From contig JBCBVV010000026.1 in the NCBI GenBank assembly GCA_039817415.1, positions 26,081-90,080 on the forward strand: a stretch of DNA of 64,000 nucleotides. The letters are read 5' to 3'. The first letter of the stretch is position 1, and each line of letters begins with the position of its first letter. The notes under the pieces were generated by a model. The model was not told where the DNA came from. It did no database searches and saw only the letters and a list, made by a program, of their open reading frames with translations. Shown here one piece after another: positions 26,384 through 35,609 of this stretch. This DNA is from JALEFZ01 sp039817415 (GTDB lineage Bacteria; Bacteroidota; Bacteroidia; J057). Both the position numbers and the translations under genes were made by a program.

Positions 26384-28132
26384 TTATACCTTCACCCCAA
26401 GCTGCCTCAACATCGTTGAATAGAGGTCTGCGGGTTGAAAGGGCTTGCTAACATAGGCATTCATCCCTGCCTCTTGTACCTCTCGGTTAATGTCTCCCAC
26501 CACAGAAGCAGTTAATGCAATAATGGGAACTTCCTTATAGTAGGCTTCTTGATTGGCCCGGATCACCCTTGTCGCTTCATAGCCATCTCGCTCTGGCATA
26601 TGTAAATCCATTAGAACTATATCAAATCGTTCGACAAGAATCTTATCACAAGCTTCTACACCATTGTTGGCGATTTGGTAGGAAATCTTCCACTTCTTCA
26701 AATAGCGAGAGGCGACCATTTGGTTGATCTTATTGTCCTCAACCAACAGTACATTTAGGCCCTCAAGCCCCGAGAACACTATTTTCTTATCTTTCTTTAT
26801 CGTTTCCTGCTGTTGAGATGGGCTATCCAGCTCGATCAAAGGAAATTCTAGGGTAAAATAAAAGGTTGACCCTTTACCTAGCTGAGAACTCACTTTAAGT
26901 TCGCCCCCATGGAGGTCTACCAACTCCTTACAAATGGCCAGTCCAAGTCCTGTCCCTCCAAATTTTCTAGTAGTATTTGAATTGGATTGAGAAAAGCTTT
27001 CAAATATATGATCCAGCTTGTCCTCTGGTATTCCTATCCCTGTGTCTTGAACAGCAAAATACAACTCAACCTTATCCTCTGTCCTCCCTTTTTCCTTCAC
27101 AATAAAGCGCACACCTCCTTCCAAGGTGAATTTCACAGCATTGTTGACCAGATTGGTAAGGATCTGGCTCATCCGAACTGGATCGCCCTTTAACTGAGAA
27201 GGTAGGTTCGCATCCATCTCGAAAGAAAGGTCAATTCCCTTATCAGCTGCTTTTGGCATAAGAGCCGAACGAATGCTTCCAGATATTTCCTTCAGCGAAA
27301 AGGGAATGGACTCTAGCTCGACTTTTCCTGCATCAATTTTGTTGAAATCCAAGATGTCATTGATGATGACCAGGAGGTTGTTTCCCGAGAAATTAATGGT
27401 TCTCAACATTTCCTTTTGATCATCTCTGGGATCGTTCTCTATGAGAAGATTGGTCAAGCCAATGACTGCATTCATGGGGGTCCTTATCTCATGGCTCATG
27501 TTCGAGAGGAAGCGTGTCTTTTCTTCAGCTGCTATTTCAGCTTTTACCTTGGCCTCCATGAGTTCAGCTTGGTATCTTTTTCTTCGGCTTATGTCCTTGA
27601 GGATCATCAGGAAAAAGCCCTCATCATCGATAGAAACGGGATTAATGGAGATTTCCATCGGAAACTCCCTTCCATTCCTTGCCTTTCCGTACAACTCCAA
27701 CTCTGTTCCTTCTAACTGGAAAAACTCCGATTGGGAATAGGCCTCCTTGATACCTGAAAACTTTTCTAGGCTTTCTTCACTTAATAACTTCTCAAAAGAC
27801 AATACATTGATATCTTCTTTCAAATAGCCAAACATTTGTTCGGCCGCCTGATTGAAGCTGCTAATTTCATAGGTGTCCTGCGTAATAATGATACCATCCG
27901 CTACATTTTCCATGATAGCAGAAATATAGGCCTCACTTTTAGCCAGAATTTTCTTGTTAAGCTCAAGCAATTCCTCAGACATGAGGGAAACGGACCGGTC
28001 CTTTTTTCTTCTGGCCCTGTCCGATTCCTCGTAATAGCTATCAATGACTTGAATCAAAGCATCTAGCTGATCTTCAGGTGTGGAATGCTTTCTTTGAACC
28101 CTCTTTAGTTGTCTTTGGAGGAGTTTATTCAT
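26384..28132 (-). CDS. Soluble PAS-containing hybrid histidine kinase
   Basis: A 582-residue cytoplasmic kinase with no membrane segment. Order of parts: N-terminal helical/coiled coil (1-65), a PAS domain (about 66-180, NVADGIIITQDTYEISSFNQAAEQMFGY), HisKA with phospho-acceptor His214 in NMSHEIRTPMNAVIGLT, HATPase with N-box LVNNAVKFT, GTGLGLAI and the G-x-G-S lid, and a C-terminal receiver with VLLVEDN and phospho-acceptor Asp509 in VLMDLHMPERDG. It starts 4 bases after the FIST-protein stop, so the two are one operon. It resembles kinases controlled by FIST-type NO sensors (NosP-NahK), an inference from arrangement. The output partner is not in the window. Confidence 0.93.
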   Translation of the reverse strand: MNKLLQRQLKRVQRKHSTPEDQLDALIQVIDSYYEESDRARRKKDRSVSLMSEELLELNKKILAKSEAYISAIMENVADGIIITQDTYEISSFNQAAEQMFGYLKEDINVLSFEKLLSEESLEKFSGIKEAYSQSEFFQLEGTELELYGKARNGREFPMEISINPVSIDDEGFFLMILKDISRRKRYQAELMEAKVKAEIAAEEKTRFLSNMSHEIRTPMNAVIGLTNLLIENDPRDDQKEMLRTINFSGNNLLVIINDILDFNKIDAGKVELESIPFSLKEISGSIRSALMPKAADKGIDLSFEMDANLPSQLKGDPVRMSQILTNLVNNAVKFTLEGGVRFIVKEKGRTEDKVELYFAVQDTGIGIPEDKLDHIFESFSQSNSNTTRKFGGTGLGLAICKELVDLHGGELKVSSQLGKGSTFYFTLEFPLIELDSPSQQQETIKKDKKIVFSGLEGLNVLLVEDNKINQMVASRYLKKWKISYQIANNGVEACDKILVERFDIVLMDLHMPERDGYEATRVIRANQEAYYKEVPIIALTASVVGDINREVQEAGMNAYVSKPFQPADLYSTMLRQLGVKV

Positions 28133-28136
28133 GATG

Positions 28137-29279
28137 TTAGACTTCGAATAGATAGGTAATGGTCATGGTCTGGTTGTGAAGCTCACAATATCCAGTCTTG
28201 TAATGGGGAGAAATCTCTCCATAGGAATAGAATCCGATTTGATGGACATCCTCTCCTAGAACTTCTGCAACAGCTTCCACTTCCTCAGGTGTGTGCTGCC
28301 CCATCACTATTTTTCTTCCTACACAGCTTACCATCAAGGCGAGCTTGCTGCCTAACACTTCTTCTGTATCAATTTTGGCTGATTGTGCAGCTTGCTGAGC
28401 CCCGTGAATCAATTGATCGAAATTCGCCATCATTAGCTGGGCAATGTGTCCCTCAGGCATGTTTCCTGCGAAGGTCATGCTATTATTTTCCTCATCTATA
28501 GAGAGGATCGTCCTAACTGTATTTCCATCAGATTGGTCTACGGAACGGATGCTCAAAGGAAATTCAAGCGCACTACTGGGAAGTCTCTCTGCATCTTCTC
28601 CCAGGTAACTTTTATATAGATCTAAGGCTGGCTTTCCATCCAACTCATATAGAACATTATCTTGTGATTTGGTGATGGTACGCTCTGGACCAAAGTTATC
28701 CCAACCGCCTACAGAACCATGGCCAATTCTAATAGAATCTCCATACACTCCAAGGGCTGCTATCAATCCAGGCTGAGGCGCTCCATTAAAGGCAACTAAT
28801 GTCTTTTCGAATTTATCTCCATCTCCAGCTAGTCCTCCCGTGATCACGACTTCTTCTGGAAGTTGCTCACGCATGCCCATAACCAAATCACTGCCATTTA
28901 CCACATGTCCATCAGAGATAACAAATATGGCCTTCAGGTCTTCTTTAGGGAATTGTGCAGCTAGATCTAAGCCGGCTGCATAGGAAGAAACGTACTGATC
29001 AATTAAGATGGAAGTGGATTCCACCTTGGTTTTTTCGAATGAGACTGCAGTGGCAACTAAGGTCTCGTCCATGACAGTATCTCCAATGATTTCTCCTGAA
29101 GAACTACACCCAAAAACTGCTGCCTCAGGGTATTTTTCTAAAAGTTCCTGAATAGCCTTGGTCTCTGCCATGACTTCACGCTGGCCAAAGAAAATGACCC
29201 ATTGAGGTTGGACATTGGCATCACCGTCATAAGCCTGCCATCCTTCAACTCCTTCCCAGGTTAGTTGGAATGTTTTCAT
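28137..29279 (-). CDS. FIST-domain sensor protein (NosP-like candidate)
   Basis: A 380-residue soluble protein of FIST_N plus FIST_C. The FIST_N part includes AVFGCSSSGEIIGDTVMDETLVATAVSF; the FIST_C part ends with VGRKIVMGQHTPEEVEAVAEVLG and IGFYSYGEISPHYKTGYCELHNQTMTITYL. FIST domains sense small molecules, and in NosP proteins of other bacteria they bind heme and NO and act on a co-transcribed histidine kinase. Here the next gene is a soluble hybrid kinase 4 bases away. I start at the ATG at 29279; the in-frame upstream part (to 29333) overlaps a 10-bp inverted repeat that begins directly before this ATG. Heme or NO binding is not shown by sequence alone. Confidence 0.85.
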   Translation of the reverse strand: MKTFQLTWEGVEGWQAYDGDANVQPQWVIFFGQREVMAETKAIQELLEKYPEAAVFGCSSSGEIIGDTVMDETLVATAVSFEKTKVESTSILIDQYVSSYAAGLDLAAQFPKEDLKAIFVISDGHVVNGSDLVMGMREQLPEEVVITGGLAGDGDKFEKTLVAFNGAPQPGLIAALGVYGDSIRIGHGSVGGWDNFGPERTITKSQDNVLYELDGKPALDLYKSYLGEDAERLPSSALEFPLSIRSVDQSDGNTVRTILSIDEENNSMTFAGNMPEGHIAQLMMANFDQLIHGAQQAAQSAKIDTEEVLGSKLALMVSCVGRKIVMGQHTPEEVEAVAEVLGEDVHQIGFYSYGEISPHYKTGYCELHNQTMTITYLFEV

Positions 29280-29326
29280 CGATCTGGTTTTTAGAATTTT
29301 CGTTAAAACAATGTATAACCAGATCG
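29280..29326. promoter_or_regulatory. Inverted repeat abutting the FIST gene start
   Basis: CGATCTGGTT (29280-29289) and AACCAGATCG (29317-29326) form a 10-bp inverted repeat with a 27-base spacer, ending immediately before the minus-strand ATG. In RNA it would fold over the ribosome binding site. Confidence 0.4.
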
Positions 29327-29557
29327 TGGCCATTCCTACTCATTAAAAGTCAGTCGCTTACCTACTCTTTTGAGATGTTGAGCAGGAATTATTACAGATT
29401 GTAAATATTTAATTTAATGAAATTACTTGTTCCCGCCTAGATAATTTGACATAAAAAGGAAAAAGTGAAAAGAAATAGAGCTACACATTTATGCGATATT
29501 ATAGAAAAAATTACATATCCTATACATCGGTTCAATTTACTCTATCTGACAATTCTA

Positions 29558-30451
29558 TCATTTTCGAGTTTGTTTTCGCCAATTTTCAAGAACTTTTGCG
29601 GCTTCTAAGGGACGATCTGTAGCCAGAATGTCTGCCCCCTTCTTTACATAGTTCTCATATAGTTTGTCATTCCCTTTAGCCTTCACACGTTTATCAAGAT
29701 TTCCAAGTGTACCCAACATACAGACGATTCCTTCTTCATGAAGGGCCTTGTACACAGCGGGATCAGGTTCCTTGGTACCAGTAAAAGCAATCAAATTTTT
29801 CATGGGGATACCCGATTCTTTATACCTCTTTAGGTCCTCTATATTCCGAATACCTGCAGATATCAATACATTGGGGGCTAGTTTATACACTTCCTTAGCC
29901 GCATCAATATTATAGGTAATGATAGCGGCATAGGAGGATGCATTGTATGTATTGATGGCATCTACAACCATTGAAAAGGGAACTCCTCTTTTTATATCAA
30001 GACTCAACCACACCTTGTTCTTTGCCCATGATAGGGTTTGATCTAGGGTAGGGATTGTGTAGGAAGTAAGAGTCCCAAAATCATCCTCCAATTTTAAATC
30101 CTTCATGTCGGCCCAATTCTTTTCTGCTACCTTTCCTTCTCCAGTGGTAGTTCTGTCTAGGCTCCAGTCGTGCATGAGAAACAATACTGAATCTTTGCTC
30201 ATGCTCACATCACATTCAATGATTGCTCTGGCCTTCCCTGCCGTGTATGCAAATAACTCAATTGAATTCTCTGGATAGCCTGCGTAATACCTTCCTCCCC
30301 TGTGCGCACTAATCGTTGGTAAATTGGGCTGCCCAAAGGTTACCCTCTCCACCAAAGAAGGTTTTGCTGCCCGAACATAGGTTTCCTTGCCCGTTCTACA
30401 AGCGTAAACCAACAAAAGAAGGCAGATGGAATAGGATAAGATAGCTCTCAT
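29558..30451 (-). CDS. Glycerophosphodiester phosphodiesterase-family lipoprotein
   Basis: A 297-residue TIM-barrel lipoprotein: lipobox in SICLLLLVYAC, starting from the ATG at 30451. Catalytic features of the GDPD family are AHRGGRYYAGYPENSIELF (HRG and EN-x-x-x-x-F), IIECDVSMSKD (E-x-D) and LFLMHDWSLDRTTTGEG (HD and D-R-T-T). These coordinate a metal and act on glycerophosphodiesters from lipid breakdown. Lipid anchoring suggests periplasmic or surface action. It has a candidate promoter at 30469-30501. Length and motifs are normal; substrate beyond the family is unknown. Confidence 0.9.
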   Translation of the reverse strand: MRAILSYSICLLLLVYACRTGKETYVRAAKPSLVERVTFGQPNLPTISAHRGGRYYAGYPENSIELFAYTAGKARAIIECDVSMSKDSVLFLMHDWSLDRTTTGEGKVAEKNWADMKDLKLEDDFGTLTSYTIPTLDQTLSWAKNKVWLSLDIKRGVPFSMVVDAINTYNASSYAAIITYNIDAAKEVYKLAPNVLISAGIRNIEDLKRYKESGIPMKNLIAFTGTKEPDPAVYKALHEEGIVCMLGTLGNLDKRVKAKGNDKLYENYVKKGADILATDRPLEAAKVLENWRKQTRK

Positions 30452-30468
30452 GTTTTCTATATTTAGCG

Positions 30469-30501
30469 GAAAAATAAAAAGGGCAAAGGCAGTCGCCCAA
30501 A
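30469..30501 (-). promoter_or_regulatory. Promoter candidate of the glycerophosphodiesterase gene
   Basis: On the minus strand TTTG (30498-30501), 21 bases, then TATTTTTC (30469-30476) nearly matches TTTG-N19..21-TAnnTTTG with one mismatch. The start of RNA would lie about ten bases before the ATG at 30451. Confidence 0.4.
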
Positions 30502-30529
30502 CCCTAGACAAGATTTAACCATTCCTTAT

Positions 30530-30801
30530 CAATCCATTTTAATTGAGATTGATATCAGAGGTAGATGTACAAGCCTTCCAACAACATCTGTAAGCAGCAA
30601 TGAATGGCCATTCGGGGAGGAATGGGCAAGGTAGCTTTGTTGAAGGTATAATGATCTGAAAAAAAATGGAGGAATTAGTTCGAAGCTCTATCCCTTAAAC
30701 AGGGAAATTATGAGCTGGCAACTTTGGCGGAGGAGTAAAAAAACGGGATTACGCAAAAGCGCAATCCCGCATATTAAGTCAGCTTAGCTGAGTGTGTTTT
30801 G
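30530..30801. other. Gap between the glycerophosphodiesterase promoter and the TonB receptor
   Basis: Apart from the receptor's terminator near 30743-30770, I see nothing else of note in these bases: no RNA gene or repeat. Confidence 0.5.
30735..30770 (-). terminator. Terminator of the TonB-dependent receptor gene
   Basis: On the minus strand a stem GCGGGATTGCG/CGTAATCCCGT (about 30743-30770, one G-T pair) with a short loop is followed by T7, about 30 bases after the stop. Confidence 0.88.
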
Positions 30802-33800
30802 CTAGTTAAATAGGTAACGTACACCCAGACGTGCCTGCCAACGAGAAGACTGTACACCTGCATCGTCGATGTTGTTTGCAGGGAATCCTTCGTCGATAGG
30901 ATCGAAAGAGAAAGTAGGTACGTTAGTAGTTCCGTCCTGCATTCCTTCAAACTCAATTAGGTTGAAGCTAGAAGATACGAAGTAACGACGTCCCCAGTTC
31001 TTGTTCAACAAGTTAGTTAAGTTGAACACGTCAGCAGTAATTTGTAGCGTGTGGCGCTTGTCTCCAGCTTTGAAAGACACGTCTTGAGCAAGACGAAGGT
31101 CAATTACGTTGCTGAAAGGAGCACGGTTTCTGTTACGCTCAGCTACTTGTCCACGGATCGTGCTCAAGTAAGGATCGCTCTCGATAAATGCATCTAGGTT
31201 AGCCCACTGAGTAGCTTGCTCTTCAGCAGTACCAACTAGGTTGATATCGTTAGCGTCAGTTGGAACGTAGATCAACATTCTGTTACGAGAATCTTCGTTC
31301 TGAATGTTTTGACCATTCGCATAAACGTAAGAGTAAGGCTGACCTGTAATACCTTCGTAGAAGATAGAAACAGTAGTCTTGGTTCCTACAGAAGCGTCAG
31401 TTCCTAACCAGTCAATTACATAAGAAAGACCAGCGATAGCTCTGTGTCCCTGGGCGAAGTCAGAACGCTGTAGTGTCTGATCAAGGTCGTTACGTCCCTG
31501 AGCTGCAGTAGAGTGAAGACCTCTCCACTGAGAAGAGTTCTGAGAAGAAGTACCATCATAGATAGAGAAAGCATCACCGTAAGAGTAAGCAACCATACCA
31601 GAAAGACCGTTAGAGAAGGCCTTAGAGACAGATGCAGACAAGTTATACGTGTAACCCTGAGTGGTGTTAGATGCTAGTAGGATACGAGAGTAAGTATCAT
31701 CAATCTCATCACTTCTGTTAAAGATAGGACGAGTATCCCCAGATCCCGTTAGGTTATCAACAGCTGGCTTCAGGTTGATATTCTGGTAGAATACATTCTG
31801 AATAGTTTTGTTGAACATACCGTCTACGTTCAATACGAATCCATTTCCTAGCTTCTGGTCAAGAGCAAGGTTAGCCTTTAGGAAGCGAGGAACTTTGAAG
31901 TTCTCAGCGAATAGGTCAATCTGACCAGAAGGCTGTCCTGCACCAGCTTGTACAGCTTGTGGCTGGTTGTTCCACTGTGGGTTGAATGTACCGTCGTAGT
32001 TACGGAACCAGTCAGTAGTAGGCTCAGTTGTGAAGTCTCCACCTACAATTGCACCGTTGTTGTTGAATGCACCACCTGGCCATACAAGAGGAATACGAGA
32101 AGTAAAGATACCAATACCACCACGTAGCTGAGTTCTTTTCTCACCTGTAACATCCCAGTTGAATCCAATTCTTGGAGAGATCAACAATTGAGGATCGATA
32201 AATGTACCCGTCTGAGCACCTAGTAGATCATACCCCTGAGCTTCAATAGCAGGAACTGTGTTCGTGTTGAAGTCTTCGTTCTGAGGAGTGTTGGTGAAGT
32301 AAAGAGGTAGGTCGAAACGGATACCTGCAGTTACTTTGAAATTATCAGTTGCCTGATACTCATCCTGGAAGTAAAGTCCAAACTGAGCGCCTGAAAACTC
32401 AGATGCAGCAGCAGAACCATCACCCGTGATGTCGTCTACAAGAGAGTAAGAGCGGAAGAACTCAGAAGGAGCACCGTTTACAAAAGAATCGATGTTAGCG
32501 AACTCATATACACCGTAGTTCTGACGAATGAACAGGTTGTAGATAGAGTAGAATTCGTTGTGTGTACCGATCGTGAAGGTGTGGCGTCCGTTGTAGATCT
32601 CGAAGTTGTCAGTCAATGTGATAACGTCCTGGTCAAGAGCGTTAGCTGTAGAGAACTGCTCAGATCCGAAAGTGAAACGTCCACGTCCGTCGAATACAGT
32701 TACGTATGGGAAGTAGTTTGGATCTTCATCTTCAGAACGATCGCTGAACTCATCACCCTGGAATGGATCACGGTCATCACGTACGAAAGTCAAACCAACT
32801 TTCAAGTTGTTAGACATTTTCTCGTTTACTACTGTGTTCAACTCAATCGCAGTAGAGTTAGTAGTAGATACGAAGTACTCAGACTCGTTTAGGAAACGTA
32901 GGCGAGTAGAGTTAGAAGTAACACCTTCTAGGTTCTCAGCACGTACATAACCATGACGGATGCTCAACTTGTTGTTGTCATTCAAGTTGAAGTCAAATTT
33001 AACGTTGATTTTGTCAGAGTTTAGGAAAGATCTGTTGTCAGTGTAAGTACCTGGCTCATATCCGTATCCTTGGATAGCAGAGATAAGTCTGTTTACATCA
33101 TCAATAGAAGCATCTCCTTCGTAGTCAGCAAAGTTGAATGGCTGAGGAGTCTCATCACGCTGAAGCTCAGCGTTCAAGAAGAAGAAAACTTTGTCTTTAA
33201 CGATAGGTCCACCGATACGGAAACCTGCGATGTTAGAAGTAAAGTCTGGAAGAGCTACTCTTTCACGAGATTCGTCATCAGTAGGCGTCAAACCTGCAAG
33301 ATTCTGGTTTGCCGTGAAACCGTAAACAGAAGCCTCTAGGTTATTAGAACCAGAGCGCGTTACAGCGTTGATAGCACCACCAGCGAAACCACCTACACGG
33401 ATATCGAATGGAGCAACCTGAATCTGGAAAGTCTCAATTGCATCGATAGGGAATGGAGATACACCAGTCTGTCCACCGTTAGTACCAGATCCAGCAAGAC
33501 CAAATACGTCATTGTTCACAGCACCATCGATGTAGATAGCGTTGTAACGGTTGTTCATACCGTTGATTGAGATAGAGAATCCGTCTCCACCTTCACGTAC
33601 TGTTGCTTGAGGAGTCAAACGAGCGAAATCACCAATGGCACGAGATACTGTAGGAAGAGCATTGATCATTCCTTCAGTAATTACTGTCTCAGCACCCGTA
33701 CGGTTTCCGTCGAATACATCACTCTTAGAAGAAGTGATTTCTACTACGTCAGTTGTAACACCAGTTGCGCTCATAGCAACTTTCAACTGGTAAGCCTGAC

Positions 33801-34110
33801 CAAGTGTCAAGAAGATTCCTTCTTGCTTGTAATTTTCAAATCCTACGTAAGTTACTTCTACTGTGTATGGTCCACCAACGCGCATGTTAGGAATGCGGAA
33901 GAATCCTTCTCCGTTGGAAGTGTTACCATACTTAGAGCCAGTTGGTGTGTGCGTTGCAATAACAGTAGCACCTACCAAAGGCTGACCGCTGTTGTCAAGT
34001 ACACGACCGTTCATAGAAGAAGTCGTGAATCCCTGACCAAAGCCCAAGAATGGAAGAACCACAAGTGCTAGTGCAATAACTAGCTGCTTGATGGTAGCTT
34101 TCTGATTCAT
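30802..34110 (-). CDS. Oar-like TonB-dependent outer membrane receptor
   Basis: A 1102-residue outer-membrane beta-barrel. Signal peptide 1-25 (LVIALALVVLPFLGFG), then a carboxypeptidase-regulatory-like domain (about 32-115: GRVLDNSGQPLVGATVIA, GFFRIPNMRVGGPYTVEV), a TonB plug (about 130-240: SRAIGDFARLTPQA, GVSPFPIDAIETFQIQVAPFD) and a long barrel ending in WQARLGVRYLFN with a terminal aromatic-type residue. Plug and length match the Oar family rather than SusC, and no SusD-like lipoprotein gene is adjacent. Arginine is mostly CGT, unlike neighbouring genes that favour AGA/AGG, which suggests high expression. Substrate unknown; Oar proteins also act in adhesion. Confidence 0.93.
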   Translation of the reverse strand: MNQKATIKQLVIALALVVLPFLGFGQGFTTSSMNGRVLDNSGQPLVGATVIATHTPTGSKYGNTSNGEGFFRIPNMRVGGPYTVEVTYVGFENYKQEGIFLTLGQAYQLKVAMSATGVTTDVVEITSSKSDVFDGNRTGAETVITEGMINALPTVSRAIGDFARLTPQATVREGGDGFSISINGMNNRYNAIYIDGAVNNDVFGLAGSGTNGGQTGVSPFPIDAIETFQIQVAPFDIRVGGFAGGAINAVTRSGSNNLEASVYGFTANQNLAGLTPTDDESRERVALPDFTSNIAGFRIGGPIVKDKVFFFLNAELQRDETPQPFNFADYEGDASIDDVNRLISAIQGYGYEPGTYTDNRSFLNSDKINVKFDFNLNDNNKLSIRHGYVRAENLEGVTSNSTRLRFLNESEYFVSTTNSTAIELNTVVNEKMSNNLKVGLTFVRDDRDPFQGDEFSDRSEDEDPNYFPYVTVFDGRGRFTFGSEQFSTANALDQDVITLTDNFEIYNGRHTFTIGTHNEFYSIYNLFIRQNYGVYEFANIDSFVNGAPSEFFRSYSLVDDITGDGSAAASEFSGAQFGLYFQDEYQATDNFKVTAGIRFDLPLYFTNTPQNEDFNTNTVPAIEAQGYDLLGAQTGTFIDPQLLISPRIGFNWDVTGEKRTQLRGGIGIFTSRIPLVWPGGAFNNNGAIVGGDFTTEPTTDWFRNYDGTFNPQWNNQPQAVQAGAGQPSGQIDLFAENFKVPRFLKANLALDQKLGNGFVLNVDGMFNKTIQNVFYQNINLKPAVDNLTGSGDTRPIFNRSDEIDDTYSRILLASNTTQGYTYNLSASVSKAFSNGLSGMVAYSYGDAFSIYDGTSSQNSSQWRGLHSTAAQGRNDLDQTLQRSDFAQGHRAIAGLSYVIDWLGTDASVGTKTTVSIFYEGITGQPYSYVYANGQNIQNEDSRNRMLIYVPTDANDINLVGTAEEQATQWANLDAFIESDPYLSTIRGQVAERNRNRAPFSNVIDLRLAQDVSFKAGDKRHTLQITADVFNLTNLLNKNWGRRYFVSSSFNLIEFEGMQDGTTNVPTFSFDPIDEGFPANNIDDAGVQSSRWQARLGVRYLFN

Positions 34111-34688
34111 AGTAAATATAGTTTAAATTAGTGTTGGTTATAACACTGCATAAGTAGGCTTTGCTTGTTAAGTGGATTTAATGAAGACATCAAAGGCCAG
34201 TTATCCTTTTCTTTACATAACATAAATCAACATAAGACTATGTAAGGACTATAGGGCAGCAAGAAGAGAACATAACCCCCTGAATATCATTATCTTACTA
34301 TCTATTTTCATTTGACTCAAAAAATCAAATGCCCAGATGCTCATCTATCTGTATATCTATTTAACCCCCTGTTTCACAATGATGCGATTACTCATTTTTT
34401 ATTTTTTAGTAATACTTTTTTGAAGCAATTTTAGCATAAATTTCCGCCTCACCCTTCTAACCCGCTCACTATCAGCACATAAAAAACCATCGAAAGATTT
34501 GACTCAAAAATTCATCTTTTTACAAAAAGTTAACCACCTGAAATTCACTTAATACTAAATTAACAGTTGAGAAAAATCAGGATCTTGCTCTCTAAATCTT
34601 CTCATTGTCAACGAATTACCCTATCTATATTTATACATATCTTCGTATTTCATTTCTCAGTTGTTATACCCAGCCTTCCTACTAAAAC
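34111..34688. other. AT-rich divergent intergenic region
   Basis: A 578-base gap between the TonB receptor (minus) and the CHAT protein (plus). It contains a candidate -7 element TATATTTA at 34626-34633 with ATTG 18 bases upstream, for the CHAT gene. The receptor promoter must also lie here but no clear consensus is visible. I see no RNA gene, inverted repeat of note or other reading frame. Confidence 0.45.
34604..34633 (+). promoter_or_regulatory. Promoter candidate for the CHAT gene
   Basis: ATTG (34604-34607), 18 bases, then TATATTTA (34626-34633), a two-mismatch relative of TTTG-N19-TAnnTTTG, about 55 bases before the ATG. Confidence 0.3.
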
Positions 34689-35609
34689 ATGACAGAGTAC
34701 CTCGATATTGAAGACCTTTTAGCTCGTCTTAACAAGAAAAAACCGGCAATTAGCCAGATTATCAGAGAGTTGGAGGAAAAGAGTAATCAGTTCCCCCCCT
34801 CGAAACGGCAAAGGTTTCTCAGCCTTTCTGAGCGGTATAAGGAACACAGAAGGCATATCCGTAGGATGCTGTATCGTTCAGGAGAAGAACAAGAAGAGGC
34901 CTACCTCCTTCTGAATGATCTGATTGAATTTGTTTCCCAGTTAAATACAGAGGAAAAAGGAGAGAATAAGCTACCCATTCCTACAAGGATTCTTTTCCTG
35001 GCTTCAAATCCATCATCTACAGCTCGCCTTCGCCTGGATATTGAGCAAAGAGAAATAAAAGAAAGCATCAAAAGGTCTAGCCTTCGGGAACAGTTCGAAT
35101 TCCACACCTCTACAGCTGCAAGACCCTTAGACCTCTATAGAGCATTGATGGAATTCAAGCCACATATCATTCACTTTTCGGGTCATGGGGAAATAGTTGG
35201 AGATGATGAAAGGGAGCAAGATAGCAGAGCTCTCGAATGGGGAAAAGAGATGGAGGACAACTTATCTGGTGGGATTGTTTTGCTTGACACCCAACAAGAA
35301 GACAAGGCCAAGATCGTAGGGGCTGATGCGTTGACTGAATTATTTGCAGGATTCAAGCATATAGAGGCTGTCATTCTAAATGCCTGCTACAGCGAGGTTC
35401 AAGGACAAGCGATTCTCAAGGAAGTGCCTTACGTGATTGGGATGGCAACCGCAGTGAATGACTGGACAGCAATTGCCTTCGCCAGAGCCTACTATGAGGC
35501 TTTAGGGGAGGGAATCGATATTGAGACCTCCTTCCATCTAGCCAAATCTTATCTCAAAACAGAAAATGTAGCGGGACACGAAATTCCGGTTTTGCTTAGC
35601 GGATCATGA
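34689..35609 (+). CDS. CHAT-domain (caspase-like) protease with N-terminal helical domain
   Basis: A 306-residue soluble protein. Residues about 1-95 are helical (AISQIIRELEEKSNQF, KRQRFLSLSERYKEHRRHI), like effector-associated domains. Residues 98-306 are a CHAT peptidase: ILFLASNPSSTARLRLDIEQ starts it, the catalytic His166 lies in IIHFSGHGEI and Cys233 in VILNACYSEVQ, completing the caspase-type dyad. Between the two runs an acidic insert (about 171-193). CHAT proteases are used as effectors in several bacterial conflict and death systems, but this gene stands alone: the convergent neighbour shares only 14 bases and no sensor partner is adjacent. Partner and substrate are unknown. Confidence 0.9.
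   Translation: MTEYLDIEDLLARLNKKKPAISQIIRELEEKSNQFPPSKRQRFLSLSERYKEHRRHIRRMLYRSGEEQEEAYLLLNDLIEFVSQLNTEEKGENKLPIPTRILFLASNPSSTARLRLDIEQREIKESIKRSSLREQFEFHTSTAARPLDLYRALMEFKPHIIHFSGHGEIVGDDEREQDSRALEWGKEMEDNLSGGIVLLDTQQEDKAKIVGADALTELFAGFKHIEAVILNACYSEVQGQAILKEVPYVIGMATAVNDWTAIAFARAYYEALGEGIDIETSFHLAKSYLKTENVAGHEIPVLLSGS

Noticed and set aside
33607..34071. A 154-codon plus-strand frame inside the TonB receptor gene.
   Set aside because: Antisense shadow of the receptor's biased codon usage; no domain or start signal.
30802..34110. SusC-type receptor of a polysaccharide utilisation locus.
   Set aside because: No SusD-like gene is adjacent and the N-terminal and plug features match Oar-like receptors better.
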